From SZUA-309 sp965215995 (lineage in GTDB: Bacteria; Pseudomonadota; Gammaproteobacteria; Pseudomonadales; Azotimanducaceae): a stretch of DNA of 64,000 nt. The notes below the pieces were generated by a model. The model had not been told where the DNA came from. It ran no database searches and saw nothing but the letters and a program-made list of their open reading frames with translations. The stretch spans positions 3,658,001 through 3,722,000 of the forward strand of contig OZ244128.1 in NCBI GenBank assembly GCA_965215995.1, written 5' to 3'. How positions within the stretch are numbered: the stretch's first letter is position 1; each line of letters opens with the position of its first letter. This document shows, piece after piece, positions 34,137-42,570 of this stretch. The translations under genes were made by a program, and so were the position numbers.

Positions 34137-35015
34137 ATGACCGATTTCGGCGTTCTCATGTTCCCGACGGACTACGCGATTCAGCCCATCCCGCTTGCCC
34201 GGGCGGCGGAAGAGCGTGGATTTGAATCTCTGTTCTTCCCTGAGCACACGCACATTCCGGCGAGCCGGAAGAGCCCATGGCCGGGCGGCGCGGAGCTGCC
34301 GCAGGAGTACTGGCGCAGCCACGACCCCTTTGTCAGCCTGACGGCCGCTGCGGCGGCAACCCGAACGCTGAAAGTAGGCACCGGGATTACGCTGGTCACC
34401 GAGCGGGATCCAATCCTGATGGCTAAGCAGGTGGCTTCATTGGACACCATCTCTGAAGGCCGGCTGCTGCTCGGGGTGGGGGCCGGCTGGAACGCCGAGG
34501 AGATGGAGAACCATGGCGTGGCCTATGCGACGCGTTGGAAGGTGTTGCGTGAACGCATTCTCGCTATGCGGCAGATCTGGACGGAAGACGACCCGGAGTA
34601 CCACGGTGAGTTCGTGGACTTCGATCCGGTCTGGTCCTGGCCCAAGCCGGTGCAGCCGGGCGGGCCGAAAATCCTCATGGGCGCTTCCTCGAAATATACC
34701 TGGAAGCGGGTTGCCGAGTACTGCGACGGCTGGTTCCCCATCCATCAGGACTCGCGCCGTGCGGCTGCCTCAGGGGCCGTGGACTACGTTGCCGGCATGT
34801 CGGCGATCCGCTCGGCCTGGGCGGAAGCGGGCAGAAGCGGTGATCCGGACTTCAGCATATTCGGTGTGGGCCCGGATGGTGAGCGGGTGCGGGAACTCAT
34901 CGGGATGGGGTTCAATCGCATCATCTTCGCCCTGCCGCCGGCTGATGCGGATACCGTGCTGCCCATGCTCGATAACTACGCGGCAATCGCCTACGAGATT
35001 CAGAACGCCGGTTGA
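34137..35015 (+). CDS. Luciferase-like (LLM) oxidoreductase, TIGR03619-type
   Basis: A 292-residue protein with GFESLFFPEHTHIPASRKSPWPGG, VGTGITLVTERDPILMAKQVASLD and GRLLLGVGAGWNAEEMENHG, the pattern of the TIGR03619 (Rv2161c-like) F420-associated family. The PEHTHIP loop is its signature. ATG at 34137 has GGAGG 10 nt upstream; a TTG nine bases earlier is too close to that site. It lies 3 bp from the stop of the convergent HAD gene. Confidence 0.88.
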   Translation: MTDFGVLMFPTDYAIQPIPLARAAEERGFESLFFPEHTHIPASRKSPWPGGAELPQEYWRSHDPFVSLTAAAAATRTLKVGTGITLVTERDPILMAKQVASLDTISEGRLLLGVGAGWNAEEMENHGVAYATRWKVLRERILAMRQIWTEDDPEYHGEFVDFDPVWSWPKPVQPGGPKILMGASSKYTWKRVAEYCDGWFPIHQDSRRAAASGAVDYVAGMSAIRSAWAEAGRSGDPDFSIFGVGPDGERVRELIGMGFNRIIFALPPADADTVLPMLDNYAAIAYEIQNAG

Positions 35016-35018
35016 GGT

Positions 35019-35639
35019 TCAGCGCCCAAAGCAGTCGGCAAAGTCAGCCAGGGCGGCCAGCACCTGATCCTCGCCCTGGGTCTGCACCGTGGTCAGACCC
35101 GAGCGCTCGGCACCGGCCACGTTATGTGGATTGTCGTCCAGGAACAGGATCTCCTCCGGTGGGATCTGCATGGCTTCGGTCACCCACTCAAAGGCCTCCG
35201 CATCCGGCTTGCGCAGGCCGATGGTGGAGGAGACGAAGATGTCTTCGAAATGGCTCATTGCCTGGGAGAATCGAGCACGCCACACCACCTCGTGGGTCGG
35301 GTTGGTGTTGGTGAATGCAAACAGGGGCAAGGTGCCACTGAGTTCCCTGAGCTTCTCCTGAACGCCCGGGTAAGGGCCCACGAACACCTCGTTCCAGCCG
35401 GCATGCCAGTCTTCGTGACTCATGGAGACGCCGAGGGACTCGGTCAGCGCGCCGACGTACTCGTCGAAGCTCAGTTCTCCTGTTTCATGGGCGCGATAGG
35501 CTGCATCTTCCGACCAGCGCTCGTAGAAGACGGCTTCATCCACGCCGGCGCTGAGTGCCCAATGCCGGAATGTGCGGCGGAAATCCACTTCGACCACCAC
35601 ATTGCCGAGATCGAAGAGAATGGCGGCGATGCGACTCAC
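35019..35639 (-). CDS. HAD-superfamily phosphatase, YihX-like
   Basis: A 206-residue hydrolase. Motif I is FDLGNVVVEVD, where the second Asp of DxD is replaced as in E. coli YihX (FDLGNVIV), an alpha-D-glucose-1-phosphatase. FAFTNTNPTH is motif II, GLRKPDAEAF the Lys motif and FLDDNPHNV motif IV. The YihX-like motif I is a clear subgroup marker but substrate identity is inference. The ATG overlaps the stop of the ASCH gene (ATGA at 35636-35639). Confidence 0.88.
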   Translation of the reverse strand: MSRIAAILFDLGNVVVEVDFRRTFRHWALSAGVDEAVFYERWSEDAAYRAHETGELSFDEYVGALTESLGVSMSHEDWHAGWNEVFVGPYPGVQEKLRELSGTLPLFAFTNTNPTHEVVWRARFSQAMSHFEDIFVSSTIGLRKPDAEAFEWVTEAMQIPPEEILFLDDNPHNVAGAERSGLTTVQTQGEDQVLAALADFADCFGR

Positions 35640-36250
35640 TGCCGGGCCTTCAGCAATTGCTGACCACGCTCGGTCAGCTCGTAACCCACGTCGAGAGAGT
35701 GGGTGAGGCCCAGCGCCTTCAGCTTGCGTACCTGGCGTTTGAAGGTCGGAGTATCCCAGCCGAATGCGGGCGCCAGATCGCCTGCGCGGCGTCCAGGATG
35801 GTCAGCAACGGCACTCAGGACTCGACTCGTCCAGGTATTGCCCGAGCGAGCGTCCATGTTGTCCAGCTTGCCGATCAGGGATTCCAACCCGGCACCCGTC
35901 AGCCGCTCGCGCTCGGGCTGTCCGACCAGGCCTGCGCCCAGATAGTTGAACTCCACCAGGGTGACTTTCGCTCTGGTGTCGAGAAAGCGGCGGAGCGCAG
36001 CAGCATCTTCGAAGCCGGAAGCGGAGGCTTCGCTATCGGTGATGCTGGCAGGATCGACCTGACGGATGGCTGTCACCTCGATCACGCCATCCGGGTGCAG
36101 GTTGTATCGACCGCCCACCTTGGCCTGAGGTGTTTTCCAGACCCTGTAACTTCTGGTCACCTCTCCGGCACGTATGGCGGCCTTGAACTCCTTGGTGAAC
36201 TGCATGATGTCAGCGTCCTGGGCATTCAGGTTCCGTTCATTCACGGCCAT
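35636..36250 (-). CDS. ASCH-like domain protein with C-terminal winged helix
   Basis: A 204-residue protein with two parts. Residues about 15-85 (MQFTKEFKAAIRAGEVTRSYRVWKTPQ, VGGRYNL, ITDSEASASGF) follow the ASCH pattern, a PUA-related fold proposed to bind RNA. Residues about 130-204 (RVLSAVADHPGRRAGDLAPAFGWDTPTFKRQVRKLKALGLTHSL, ending ELTERGQQLL) are a winged-helix DNA-binding domain of MarR/ArsR style. The true start may be Met16 at 36205. Coupled to the YihX-like HAD gene. It could be a regulator responding to a nucleotide or RNA ligand; that is a guess. Confidence 0.72.
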   Translation of the reverse strand: MAVNERNLNAQDADIMQFTKEFKAAIRAGEVTRSYRVWKTPQAKVGGRYNLHPDGVIEVTAIRQVDPASITDSEASASGFEDAAALRRFLDTRAKVTLVEFNYLGAGLVGQPERERLTGAGLESLIGKLDNMDARSGNTWTSRVLSAVADHPGRRAGDLAPAFGWDTPTFKRQVRKLKALGLTHSLDVGYELTERGQQLLKARQ

Positions 36251-36263
36251 CTAGTATGGCACC

Positions 36264-36323
36264 AAGTTCGCGACGGCGTCCCTGCCTCCAAGGCACTCCT
36301 CCCGTCCCCTGCCGAGCGAACTT
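36264..36323 (+). other. Long-range inverted repeat upstream of yegD
   Basis: AAGTTCGC (36264-36271) is complementary to GCGAACTT (36316-36323), immediately before the strong terminator hairpin. Together they look like a structured + strand transcript in the divergent gap. Confidence 0.5.
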
Positions 36324-36324
36324 C

Positions 36325-36353
36325 GCCCCGGGCTCTGCCCGGGGCTTCTTTTT
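36325..36353 (+). terminator. Rho-independent terminator upstream of yegD (attenuator or sRNA end)
   Basis: GCCCCGGGC (36325-36333), loop TCT, GCCCGGGGC (36337-36345), then TTCTTTTT. No + strand gene ends before it: the gene to its left runs away on the minus strand. It would stop a transcript begun in the 70 nt upstream. Confidence 0.88.
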
Positions 36354-36430
36354 CAAGGCCCTGCCTCCGTACTTGCAGAATCGGCGTCTGACGCTAAACT
36401 GCGCGGCCCCCCGCGGCGGACCACACGCTG

Positions 36431-37756
36431 ATGTCCCACATCGTTGCTGGATTCGATTACGGTACTTCTCACTGCGCGATCGCTCTGATCGATGCGGCTG
36501 CCAGGGGAGAGTCCGCACCGCCCATCGACATGGTCCCATTGGAAGGTGATCGGCCGCTGATTGCCTCTACGCTCTATGCCCCCAAAGCCGACTTCGAGCT
36601 CGATCTCGGGGATGATGCGGTGCTCGACATGACGGCCCAGTCCTTCCAGGACCTCAGTTTCGGCCAGGGCGCACTGGATGCGTATCTGAGGGATCCTACC
36701 GAAGGCTACTTCGTGAAGAGTCCGAAGAGCTTTCTGGGTGCGCCTGGTCTTTCGGAGATGGTGAAGGAGCGATTCATCTCGATCGTCGCCGCCATGATGG
36801 GCAACGTGAAGGCGAAAGCAGATGACGCATCCGGTGCTTCCGTTGCGCAAGTCGTTATCGGCCGTCCGGTGAACTTTCAGGGGGCGGAAGGTCAGGCCGA
36901 AAATCAGCAGGCGCTGAGCATGCTGGTGGCTGCAGCCCGGGAAGCCGGTTTCGAAGAGACCGCGTTTCTGTTCGAGCCCATGGCGGCGGCGTTCGACTAC
37001 GAACGCTCACTCAATCAGGAGCAGCGGGTTCTGGTGGTGGACATCGGCGGCGGCACGACCGACTGCTCTTTCGTGCGGGTGGGACCGGAGCGGATGGGAG
37101 CGCGTAACAGGGAAGCAGACGTGCTTGGTCACAGCGGTGAACGCCTCGGTGGTAACGACTACGATCAGATGCTGGCGCTGAAGACCTTGATGCCTGCCTT
37201 CGGTATGGGCGACAAGCTTCGCTCGGGTCTGCCCATCGCCAACAACTACTTCGTCGATGCGGTGAGCACAAACGATGTGAATGCCCAGCAGCGTTTTTAC
37301 AGCCGCGATACGGGAGAGCGCTTCGAGGAAATCCGGCGGGATGCGGTTCGTCCGGAAAAGTTCGTTCGCCTGGTGCGGCTGCGGGAGGGGCGGGGTACCT
37401 ACCAACTGCTGAGATCAGCGGAACTGGCGAAGATCGGGTTGTCAGATGCCCGGGAAGTGACCGCTGATCTTGATTTCGTCGATCCGGATCTGTCGCTCCT
37501 CTGCAGCCGGAAGGATCTGGCTGAGAGCAGCGAGCGGCTCCTCGAGCATCTTGCCGGACTGATTAGGGAAACACGCCAGCAGGGCATGAGCGGTCCGGAT
37601 GCGGTCTACCTCACCGGCGGAATGGCTCGATCGCAGGTGGTGCGCGATCACCTGGCACGGGTGTGCGGCGACGTTCCTCTGATTGATTCGGATCACTTCA
37701 CCAGCGTGACTCAGGGGCTTGCTCTGTGGGCGGCTAGAGTCTTCAACCCGGTCTGA
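36431..37756 (+). CDS. yegD: Hsp70-family chaperone YegD
   Basis: A 441-residue actin-fold ATPase with the N-terminal phosphate loop VAGFDYGTSHCAIAL, the second loop VVDIGGGTTDCSFV and the adenosine motif VYLTGGMARSQVV. It lacks a full Hsp70 substrate-binding domain, which together with length (E. coli YegD is about 450 residues) identifies the YegD group, putative chaperones of unknown clients. FLFEPMAAAFDYERSL corresponds to the Hsp70 EPxAAA motif. The gene is preceded by a terminator-like leader that may attenuate it. Confidence 0.92.
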   Translation: MSHIVAGFDYGTSHCAIALIDAAARGESAPPIDMVPLEGDRPLIASTLYAPKADFELDLGDDAVLDMTAQSFQDLSFGQGALDAYLRDPTEGYFVKSPKSFLGAPGLSEMVKERFISIVAAMMGNVKAKADDASGASVAQVVIGRPVNFQGAEGQAENQQALSMLVAAAREAGFEETAFLFEPMAAAFDYERSLNQEQRVLVVDIGGGTTDCSFVRVGPERMGARNREADVLGHSGERLGGNDYDQMLALKTLMPAFGMGDKLRSGLPIANNYFVDAVSTNDVNAQQRFYSRDTGERFEEIRRDAVRPEKFVRLVRLREGRGTYQLLRSAELAKIGLSDAREVTADLDFVDPDLSLLCSRKDLAESSERLLEHLAGLIRETRQQGMSGPDAVYLTGGMARSQVVRDHLARVCGDVPLIDSDHFTSVTQGLALWAARVFNPV

Positions 37757-37839
37757 GCCCTGATCTTCGATCGATCGTGAGACCATTGACATTGGCTGCC
37801 GAGCAGCGATTCTGGTAGCACTCAAGGGGGAGTTCTGAG

Positions 37840-38859
37840 ATGCCGATTCCGGAAAACAGCGACATTGACTCTTGGCTGGCGAAAGAAACCGCCGAACCTG
37901 TCATCGAACCCGAGTTACCCATCATCGACCCGCACCATCACCTGTGGGACATCCGCAATGCACCCGGTCAGCCGCACCGGTCGTTTAGACAGAAGGTCTA
38001 TCTCTGTGAAGAGATCGCCAACGACGTAAATGGCTGTGGGCATAACATCGTGCACACCGTCTTTGCCCAGTGCGGGGCGTTCTATCGAGCCGATGGCCCC
38101 GAGGAGATGCGCCCGGTGGGTGAGACCGAGTTCGTGCACGGCATTGCGGCGATGAGCCGTTCCGGCATCTATGGCCCGTCACGGCTCTGTACGGGGATTT
38201 TCAGCGCAGCGGATCTGCGTCTCGGCAGTGATGTGAAGGCGGTGCTCGAGGCGCACATGCAGGCATCGGAGTACTTTCGTGGTATTCGCACCGCGTTCCC
38301 GCATGACCTGAACGAGCAGTTTCTCGAGGGGTTCGCCGTGCTCGAAGCGCTGGCGCTCAGCTACGATAACTGGTCACCGGATTTCCGGCGGCTGCCGAAG
38401 CTCGCCGAGCTCGCGAGCCGCTTTCCCGGGGTCACGGTCATCGTTAACCATCTTGGCGGGCAGATTGATCCGGCAGCGAGTGACGATGATGTAAGTGCCT
38501 GGAAAGCAGGCATTGATGCCGTGGCTGCCTGCCCCAACACCGTGATGAAACTCGGTGGGGCGCAGATGCGAGTGGGGGATTGGGAGCCGCCCTATCACAT
38601 GCACGTGGTCGACGCGCCAATGTCGTCCGACGACTTCCTCGCCACCTTGATGCCCTGGTATCAGTACGCCCTGGAAGCGTTTGGCCCTTCGCGATGCATG
38701 TTCGAGAGCAACTTCCCGGTTGACCGGGAGTGCATCTCCTATCGAACCTTGTGGAACCTGTTCAAGAAGATGGCGCGAGAGCTCGGCTTGAGCGATGCGG
38801 AAAAGAAGGATGTTTTCAGCGGCACGGCCGCGCGGGCCTATCGACTAGAGGCGCCCTGA
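37840..38859 (+). CDS. Amidohydrolase family protein (amidohydrolase 2)
   Basis: A 339-residue TIM-barrel metal-dependent hydrolase. IIDPHHHLWD (28-37) supplies metal ligands at the first strand; VTVIVNHLGGQID contains the strand-5/6 His; FESNFPVDRECISY near the end has the catalytic Asp context. The family includes 2-pyrone-4,6-dicarboxylate lactonase and fucono-lactonases, so a lactone or aromatic ring product is a likely substrate. RBS AAGGGGGAG precedes the ATG. Confidence 0.9.
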   Translation: MPIPENSDIDSWLAKETAEPVIEPELPIIDPHHHLWDIRNAPGQPHRSFRQKVYLCEEIANDVNGCGHNIVHTVFAQCGAFYRADGPEEMRPVGETEFVHGIAAMSRSGIYGPSRLCTGIFSAADLRLGSDVKAVLEAHMQASEYFRGIRTAFPHDLNEQFLEGFAVLEALALSYDNWSPDFRRLPKLAELASRFPGVTVIVNHLGGQIDPAASDDDVSAWKAGIDAVAACPNTVMKLGGAQMRVGDWEPPYHMHVVDAPMSSDDFLATLMPWYQYALEAFGPSRCMFESNFPVDRECISYRTLWNLFKKMARELGLSDAEKKDVFSGTAARAYRLEAP

Positions 38860-38889
38860 CCTTGCTGATTCACGTCCGCGAATGAATCC

Positions 38890-38918
38890 GAGCCAGGCGC
38901 CCTGAGCGCGCCTGGCTC
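38890..38918. terminator. Hairpin between convergent genes, probable bidirectional terminator
   Basis: GAGCCAGGCGC (38890-38900) and GCGCCTGGCTC (38908-38918) form a perfect 11-bp stem with a 7-nt loop. Neither side has a strong T-run. Confidence 0.6.
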
Positions 38919-38938
38919 GTGTGCTGCAACTGCGGATG

Positions 38939-39700
38939 TCAGTTTTCGCCGACCACCTGCTCTGATGCCCACATGTTCGTGGAACACTGAAGCATGGAAG
39001 TGAAGTGTCGCGCCAGCATCTGCCCGGAACCCGAGCCGTTCAACGCGCCGTCGAATGCCGCCCAGTGAGAGGCACTGTCGAAAATGTTGAAGTACACGGC
39101 ATTAGGGCCACTCATGTCAGTGGTGATGGGTGTTATCGCATAGGTGGCAACCGGTGACGCATCGCCCATGGCTCCCAGAACACCGCCAATGTGGCTGTTC
39201 AGGTCAGACATTGCAGCAGCATTTGCCGCACCGCGGGTGTTGCAGGCATATGAGACCACGAATGCAGCTCCACTGCCGTCCTCTTCGTCCCGCTGGTGAA
39301 CGGTGGTCACCCGCCCGGCCATCGGCATGCAGCTCGCCACCGTGTCATAGCGTGGTAAAACACCGGCCATCTCGCTGGATGCACCGGTTGTATCCAGCTG
39401 AGCGGCCATTGCCTGCACGCTTTCGTAGACGTTGTGCCAGATCAAATCACCGCCGGTGCCTTTGATCTTCGTCCAGAGGTAGGCGGGTGGTGGGCTGATG
39501 CCGGCTCTTTCCGCTTGTTTCAGGTAGTACTCGGTGGCCGAGTCAAGATCGTCTCTGTCCTTTCCACTGACGTAGGTGCAGAGGAACGATTCCAGAGCAG
39601 GTTGTGGCGCCGGCTCGTGTGAGTCGGCTATCGCGCCGAAACCCGTCAGTGCAAGCACGGAGGCCAGCAGGTACGCCAGCCGCGTCGATGAGATTGTCAT
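38939..39700 (-). CDS. Secreted protein of unknown function with two similar domains
   Basis: A 253-residue exported protein: signal peptide about 1-25 (LALTGFGAIADS), then two halves that resemble each other. The first (about 36-128) and second (about 146-243) each start with an F/Y-x-C strand and end with a Cys in xxASC/xMLQC; Cys41/Cys124 and Cys153/Cys239 have spacings of 83 and 86. Matching elements include IWHNVYESVQAMAAQLD and YFNIFDSASHWAAFDGAL, suggesting two ferredoxin-like (dimeric alpha/beta barrel) units. RBS AAGGAG is clear. No function recognised. Confidence 0.8.
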   Translation of the reverse strand: MTISSTRLAYLLASVLALTGFGAIADSHEPAPQPALESFLCTYVSGKDRDDLDSATEYYLKQAERAGISPPPAYLWTKIKGTGGDLIWHNVYESVQAMAAQLDTTGASSEMAGVLPRYDTVASCMPMAGRVTTVHQRDEEDGSGAAFVVSYACNTRGAANAAAMSDLNSHIGGVLGAMGDASPVATYAITPITTDMSGPNAVYFNIFDSASHWAAFDGALNGSGSGQMLARHFTSMLQCSTNMWASEQVVGEN

Positions 39701-39944
39701 TGTTGTCTCCTTGTTAAGCGATACGCTCGAAGGAGGTTGAAGAAGAACGGTACGGCTTGCTGTCAGTTCTATTCGCAGTACCTGCCGAAAATGCAGAGCT
39801 GGGTTTCCCGCTCAATCGGGCCTGTTGCCACACCCGAGTTCAGCCTCTCCCGAACTGCAGTCTCCACTATAAAGGTGTGTATGGCCAGTGCTATTGGCGA
39901 ACCTGGAGTGGCCTATCCTGTTAAATGTTTTCGGATTCGTTCTC

Positions 39945-41861
39945 TCAGGGTGTGTACCAGATCGGCGATGTGTAGGCACGCTCCTGCTGGCTGCGTGGCG
40001 CATCCTCCGGTAGCTCGAGGCCGAATCGGAACGCATCGTAGACGTACCAGGGCGGTGTCGGGATCTCGAGCACCCTGGCGTAATAGAACGCTCGCTCGTT
40101 CGGATCGAAATCCGGATCCTCCCAGATCGTGCCGAGCTCAGATGCGCCAATGCTGTTGGTCCAATTGGCATTCGCTGCATCTACGGTGTTACCCACGGGC
40201 GGAAGCTTGCCGTCGTTGTCAGGTGTGCGATCACCTGACCAGACCACATCGTAAACCTTCTCATGGGTAACCCCATCTGCGTCCAGCCAGCCTTTGACGA
40301 TCTGCACCCGATCCAGGTTGGCACCGATCGGATCACGTACTGCCACCACCATGAATTTGGGTGCGCCATCCTCAGGTGCCGGTGTCAGATCGCCGCCCAT
40401 GGGTACGCCCTTGCGATAGCCAAGCAACGCCGGTTGGCGGTTGTTGAGGTCTTTTTCTTGGAATGCCCAACCACCGAAGAAACGCACGAGCATGCGCGGT
40501 CCGGTGGTGGCGTAGATCTCTTTCCTGTCCATGGCATCGAAGATGGCCGCCCGGGTGTTCTCCGTTGCCCAAACCGCCGTGTACCCACTTGAGACCTGCT
40601 GCCAGCTGAAGAGCGTGCCGTTTTCGGTGCTCATAAAAGGGTGGGTAAGACGCCCGGGAGATGGCTCGTAGCCTGCGTGCTTGCCGAAGTAGTTCTCTTC
40701 TTCCGCCGTGGCAAGACTCGTGTGGCTGTCGGTGGCTCCTGCGAGGCCGAACTTGTATGGGTTGGTTCCGAGCTTTTCTTCCAGCTGCAATCCGTTCTTC
40801 AATGCCTCACGCAGGTACTCGTACTGGAGCATGCTCTGCTCCTTATCTGCGGACAGGTCCAGATTGCCTTCGTCCCAGGTGCCGTAGTCGGCAAACTCGT
40901 CATCGGGCGATAAGAAAGGGTGCGTCTCACCATCGCCTTTAATCTGGGTGACCTCGTAGTTGCGCTCCCATTTGGCGCGCTGCTCAACGTAATCTCTGTT
41001 GATCCTCTTACCTGAATACTGCTTGTCCACCGGGAACATGATGCCGTTCGAGAGATTGCCATTGTGGGCGAGCGTTAATACGGCGCCATTGGTCTGCTCT
41101 TCGTAGGCCTCCAGATAGGCGTACAGGTCCAGTGGATCCGGGCTGCCGATGGGCGGTGTGGTGGTGAATGGCACCACCTGCCGGGTCCGATCTGCGCCGT
41201 CGCGAAAAATCACGTTGCGGTGCATGTTTCCACCCTTCACCAGCGACGTCCACTCGAAACCGATGAAGGCGGTGAACGTGCCTGGGTCGTCGTGACGTTC
41301 AGCGGCGTCTATGATCTCGTCCCACATGGTCGCGTAGCGGCGCGCGCCTGGCGAGTAGTTGGCCATCAGCTCCGGGTTCACCTCTCCCTGACTGAAGGTG
41401 GTGATCAGATCCAGCGCGGCGTTGACTGCATCCTGACCACCGGCGGCAACCCCATCGGCCCAACGCTTGCCCTGTTCGAATTGGGTGATGTTCGGCGAGC
41501 CGCTGTTCACATCCTGGGAAAAGCCCAGGCCATCAGAATGGTCGGTGATCACCAGCCAATCCAGGGGCCGACCGAGCCTGGCCTTCTGACCGGAAGAGGC
41601 GATCACCTCATCGCCTTTGGCGAAGCGGTAGGCCTCATCGAGCCCCAGTCGATTGCCGAACATCCCAGCATCGAGTGACATGCTCGTGTGCAGGTGAGAG
41701 TCGCCCCACAATGGTCGTTCCGGATAGTTCCTGCCTGCGTAGGGTGAGTAGCTTTCGCCCTGGTAAAACTCCGAGAGCTGTTGATCAGAAGCCTCGAACT
41801 CCTGGGCTGCTGCCGAGAAGCTGGCTGTGAGAGCGAGCACCGTGGTTATCATTCGCCGCAT
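39945..41861 (-). CDS. DUF3604 family secreted protein with PHP-like metal motif
   Basis: A 638-residue exported protein; signal peptide about 1-19 (ASFSAAAQ). LWGDSHLHTSMSLDAG (Asp54, His56, His58) resembles the first metal-binding loop of PHP phosphoesterases, WLVITDHSDGLG the second, and FAGATDSHTSLA a later one, so a metallo-hydrolase activity is likely. DUF3604 proteins are common in marine gammaproteobacteria; their substrates are unknown. The last residues EDAPRSQQERAYTSPIWYTP are typical of the family end. Confidence 0.9.
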   Translation of the reverse strand: MRRMITTVLALTASFSAAAQEFEASDQQLSEFYQGESYSPYAGRNYPERPLWGDSHLHTSMSLDAGMFGNRLGLDEAYRFAKGDEVIASSGQKARLGRPLDWLVITDHSDGLGFSQDVNSGSPNITQFEQGKRWADGVAAGGQDAVNAALDLITTFSQGEVNPELMANYSPGARRYATMWDEIIDAAERHDDPGTFTAFIGFEWTSLVKGGNMHRNVIFRDGADRTRQVVPFTTTPPIGSPDPLDLYAYLEAYEEQTNGAVLTLAHNGNLSNGIMFPVDKQYSGKRINRDYVEQRAKWERNYEVTQIKGDGETHPFLSPDDEFADYGTWDEGNLDLSADKEQSMLQYEYLREALKNGLQLEEKLGTNPYKFGLAGATDSHTSLATAEEENYFGKHAGYEPSPGRLTHPFMSTENGTLFSWQQVSSGYTAVWATENTRAAIFDAMDRKEIYATTGPRMLVRFFGGWAFQEKDLNNRQPALLGYRKGVPMGGDLTPAPEDGAPKFMVVAVRDPIGANLDRVQIVKGWLDADGVTHEKVYDVVWSGDRTPDNDGKLPPVGNTVDAANANWTNSIGASELGTIWEDPDFDPNERAFYYARVLEIPTPPWYVYDAFRFGLELPEDAPRSQQERAYTSPIWYTP

Positions 41862-41970
41862 AGTGATTCTGCCCTGTCCTTGATGGTTGTTTCTTCTCTG
41901 GGCGCGGTGTCGTCACCATCCCCGCCGTCCTTTTATCATACTGTGCGTATTCTGCGAGCTGGTTGTGGAG

Positions 41971-42501
41971 ATGGATGACACCCGCTTGATTCGAGTTGCC
42001 CTGATCGAAGATTGTGTTCGGCTTGGCCTGATTACGGTATCGGCTTCCCATTCTGTATTTATCGGAGCGATCCCGGAAGAAAGTCTCGATTTTTCGTGGA
42101 CTCCCGAACAGAGCGCTGCGGGCTGGCGTGACTCGTTTGCGGCAAGCACAGATCGAGGTCAGGCTTTTCGTGTGCTCGAGCAGGATGCCAAGGTGGTCGG
42201 TTTTGCCTGGTCCGCACCTTGGGCTGACACCAGTGGCTACGATGCCTCGGTCCTGGGCTTGTATGTGTTGCCGACCTGGCAGCGAAAAGGCGTAGGGCGG
42301 CTGCTGCTGGCTGACGCTGCATCGATCCAGGCTCGCAACGGGGCTCAATCTATCGAGATCGGCTGCGTTAAAGAAAACCCCAGTTGCGGTTTTTATCGCC
42401 GCTGCGGTGGCGTGGAAATCGGGCGTCGTCCGGCGCGTGTCGATGCCTATCAGACGGAAGAGATCCTGTTTGGCTGGGCGGACATCTCGGCATTGATCTG
42501 A
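41971..42501 (+). CDS. GNAT family N-acetyltransferase
   Basis: A 176-residue protein. GQAFRVLEQDAKVVGFAWSAPW forms the central strands, LGLYVLPTWQRKGVGRLLLADA is the acetyl-CoA loop (Q/RxxGxG), and EIGCVKENPSCGFYRRCGGVEIGRR the terminal strand-helix. The ATG at 41971 (MDDTRLIRV) is preferred; a longer frame to 41887 is hydrophobic and lies in the divergent promoter region. No target can be inferred. Confidence 0.85.
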   Translation: MDDTRLIRVALIEDCVRLGLITVSASHSVFIGAIPEESLDFSWTPEQSAAGWRDSFAASTDRGQAFRVLEQDAKVVGFAWSAPWADTSGYDASVLGLYVLPTWQRKGVGRLLLADAASIQARNGAQSIEIGCVKENPSCGFYRRCGGVEIGRRPARVDAYQTEEILFGWADISALI

Positions 42502-42570
42502 CGGGACCCGTTGGTTGAACGTGAGACAATTACTCAGCCTGAAGCGTTATGGCAGATGCCAGGAGGCAGG

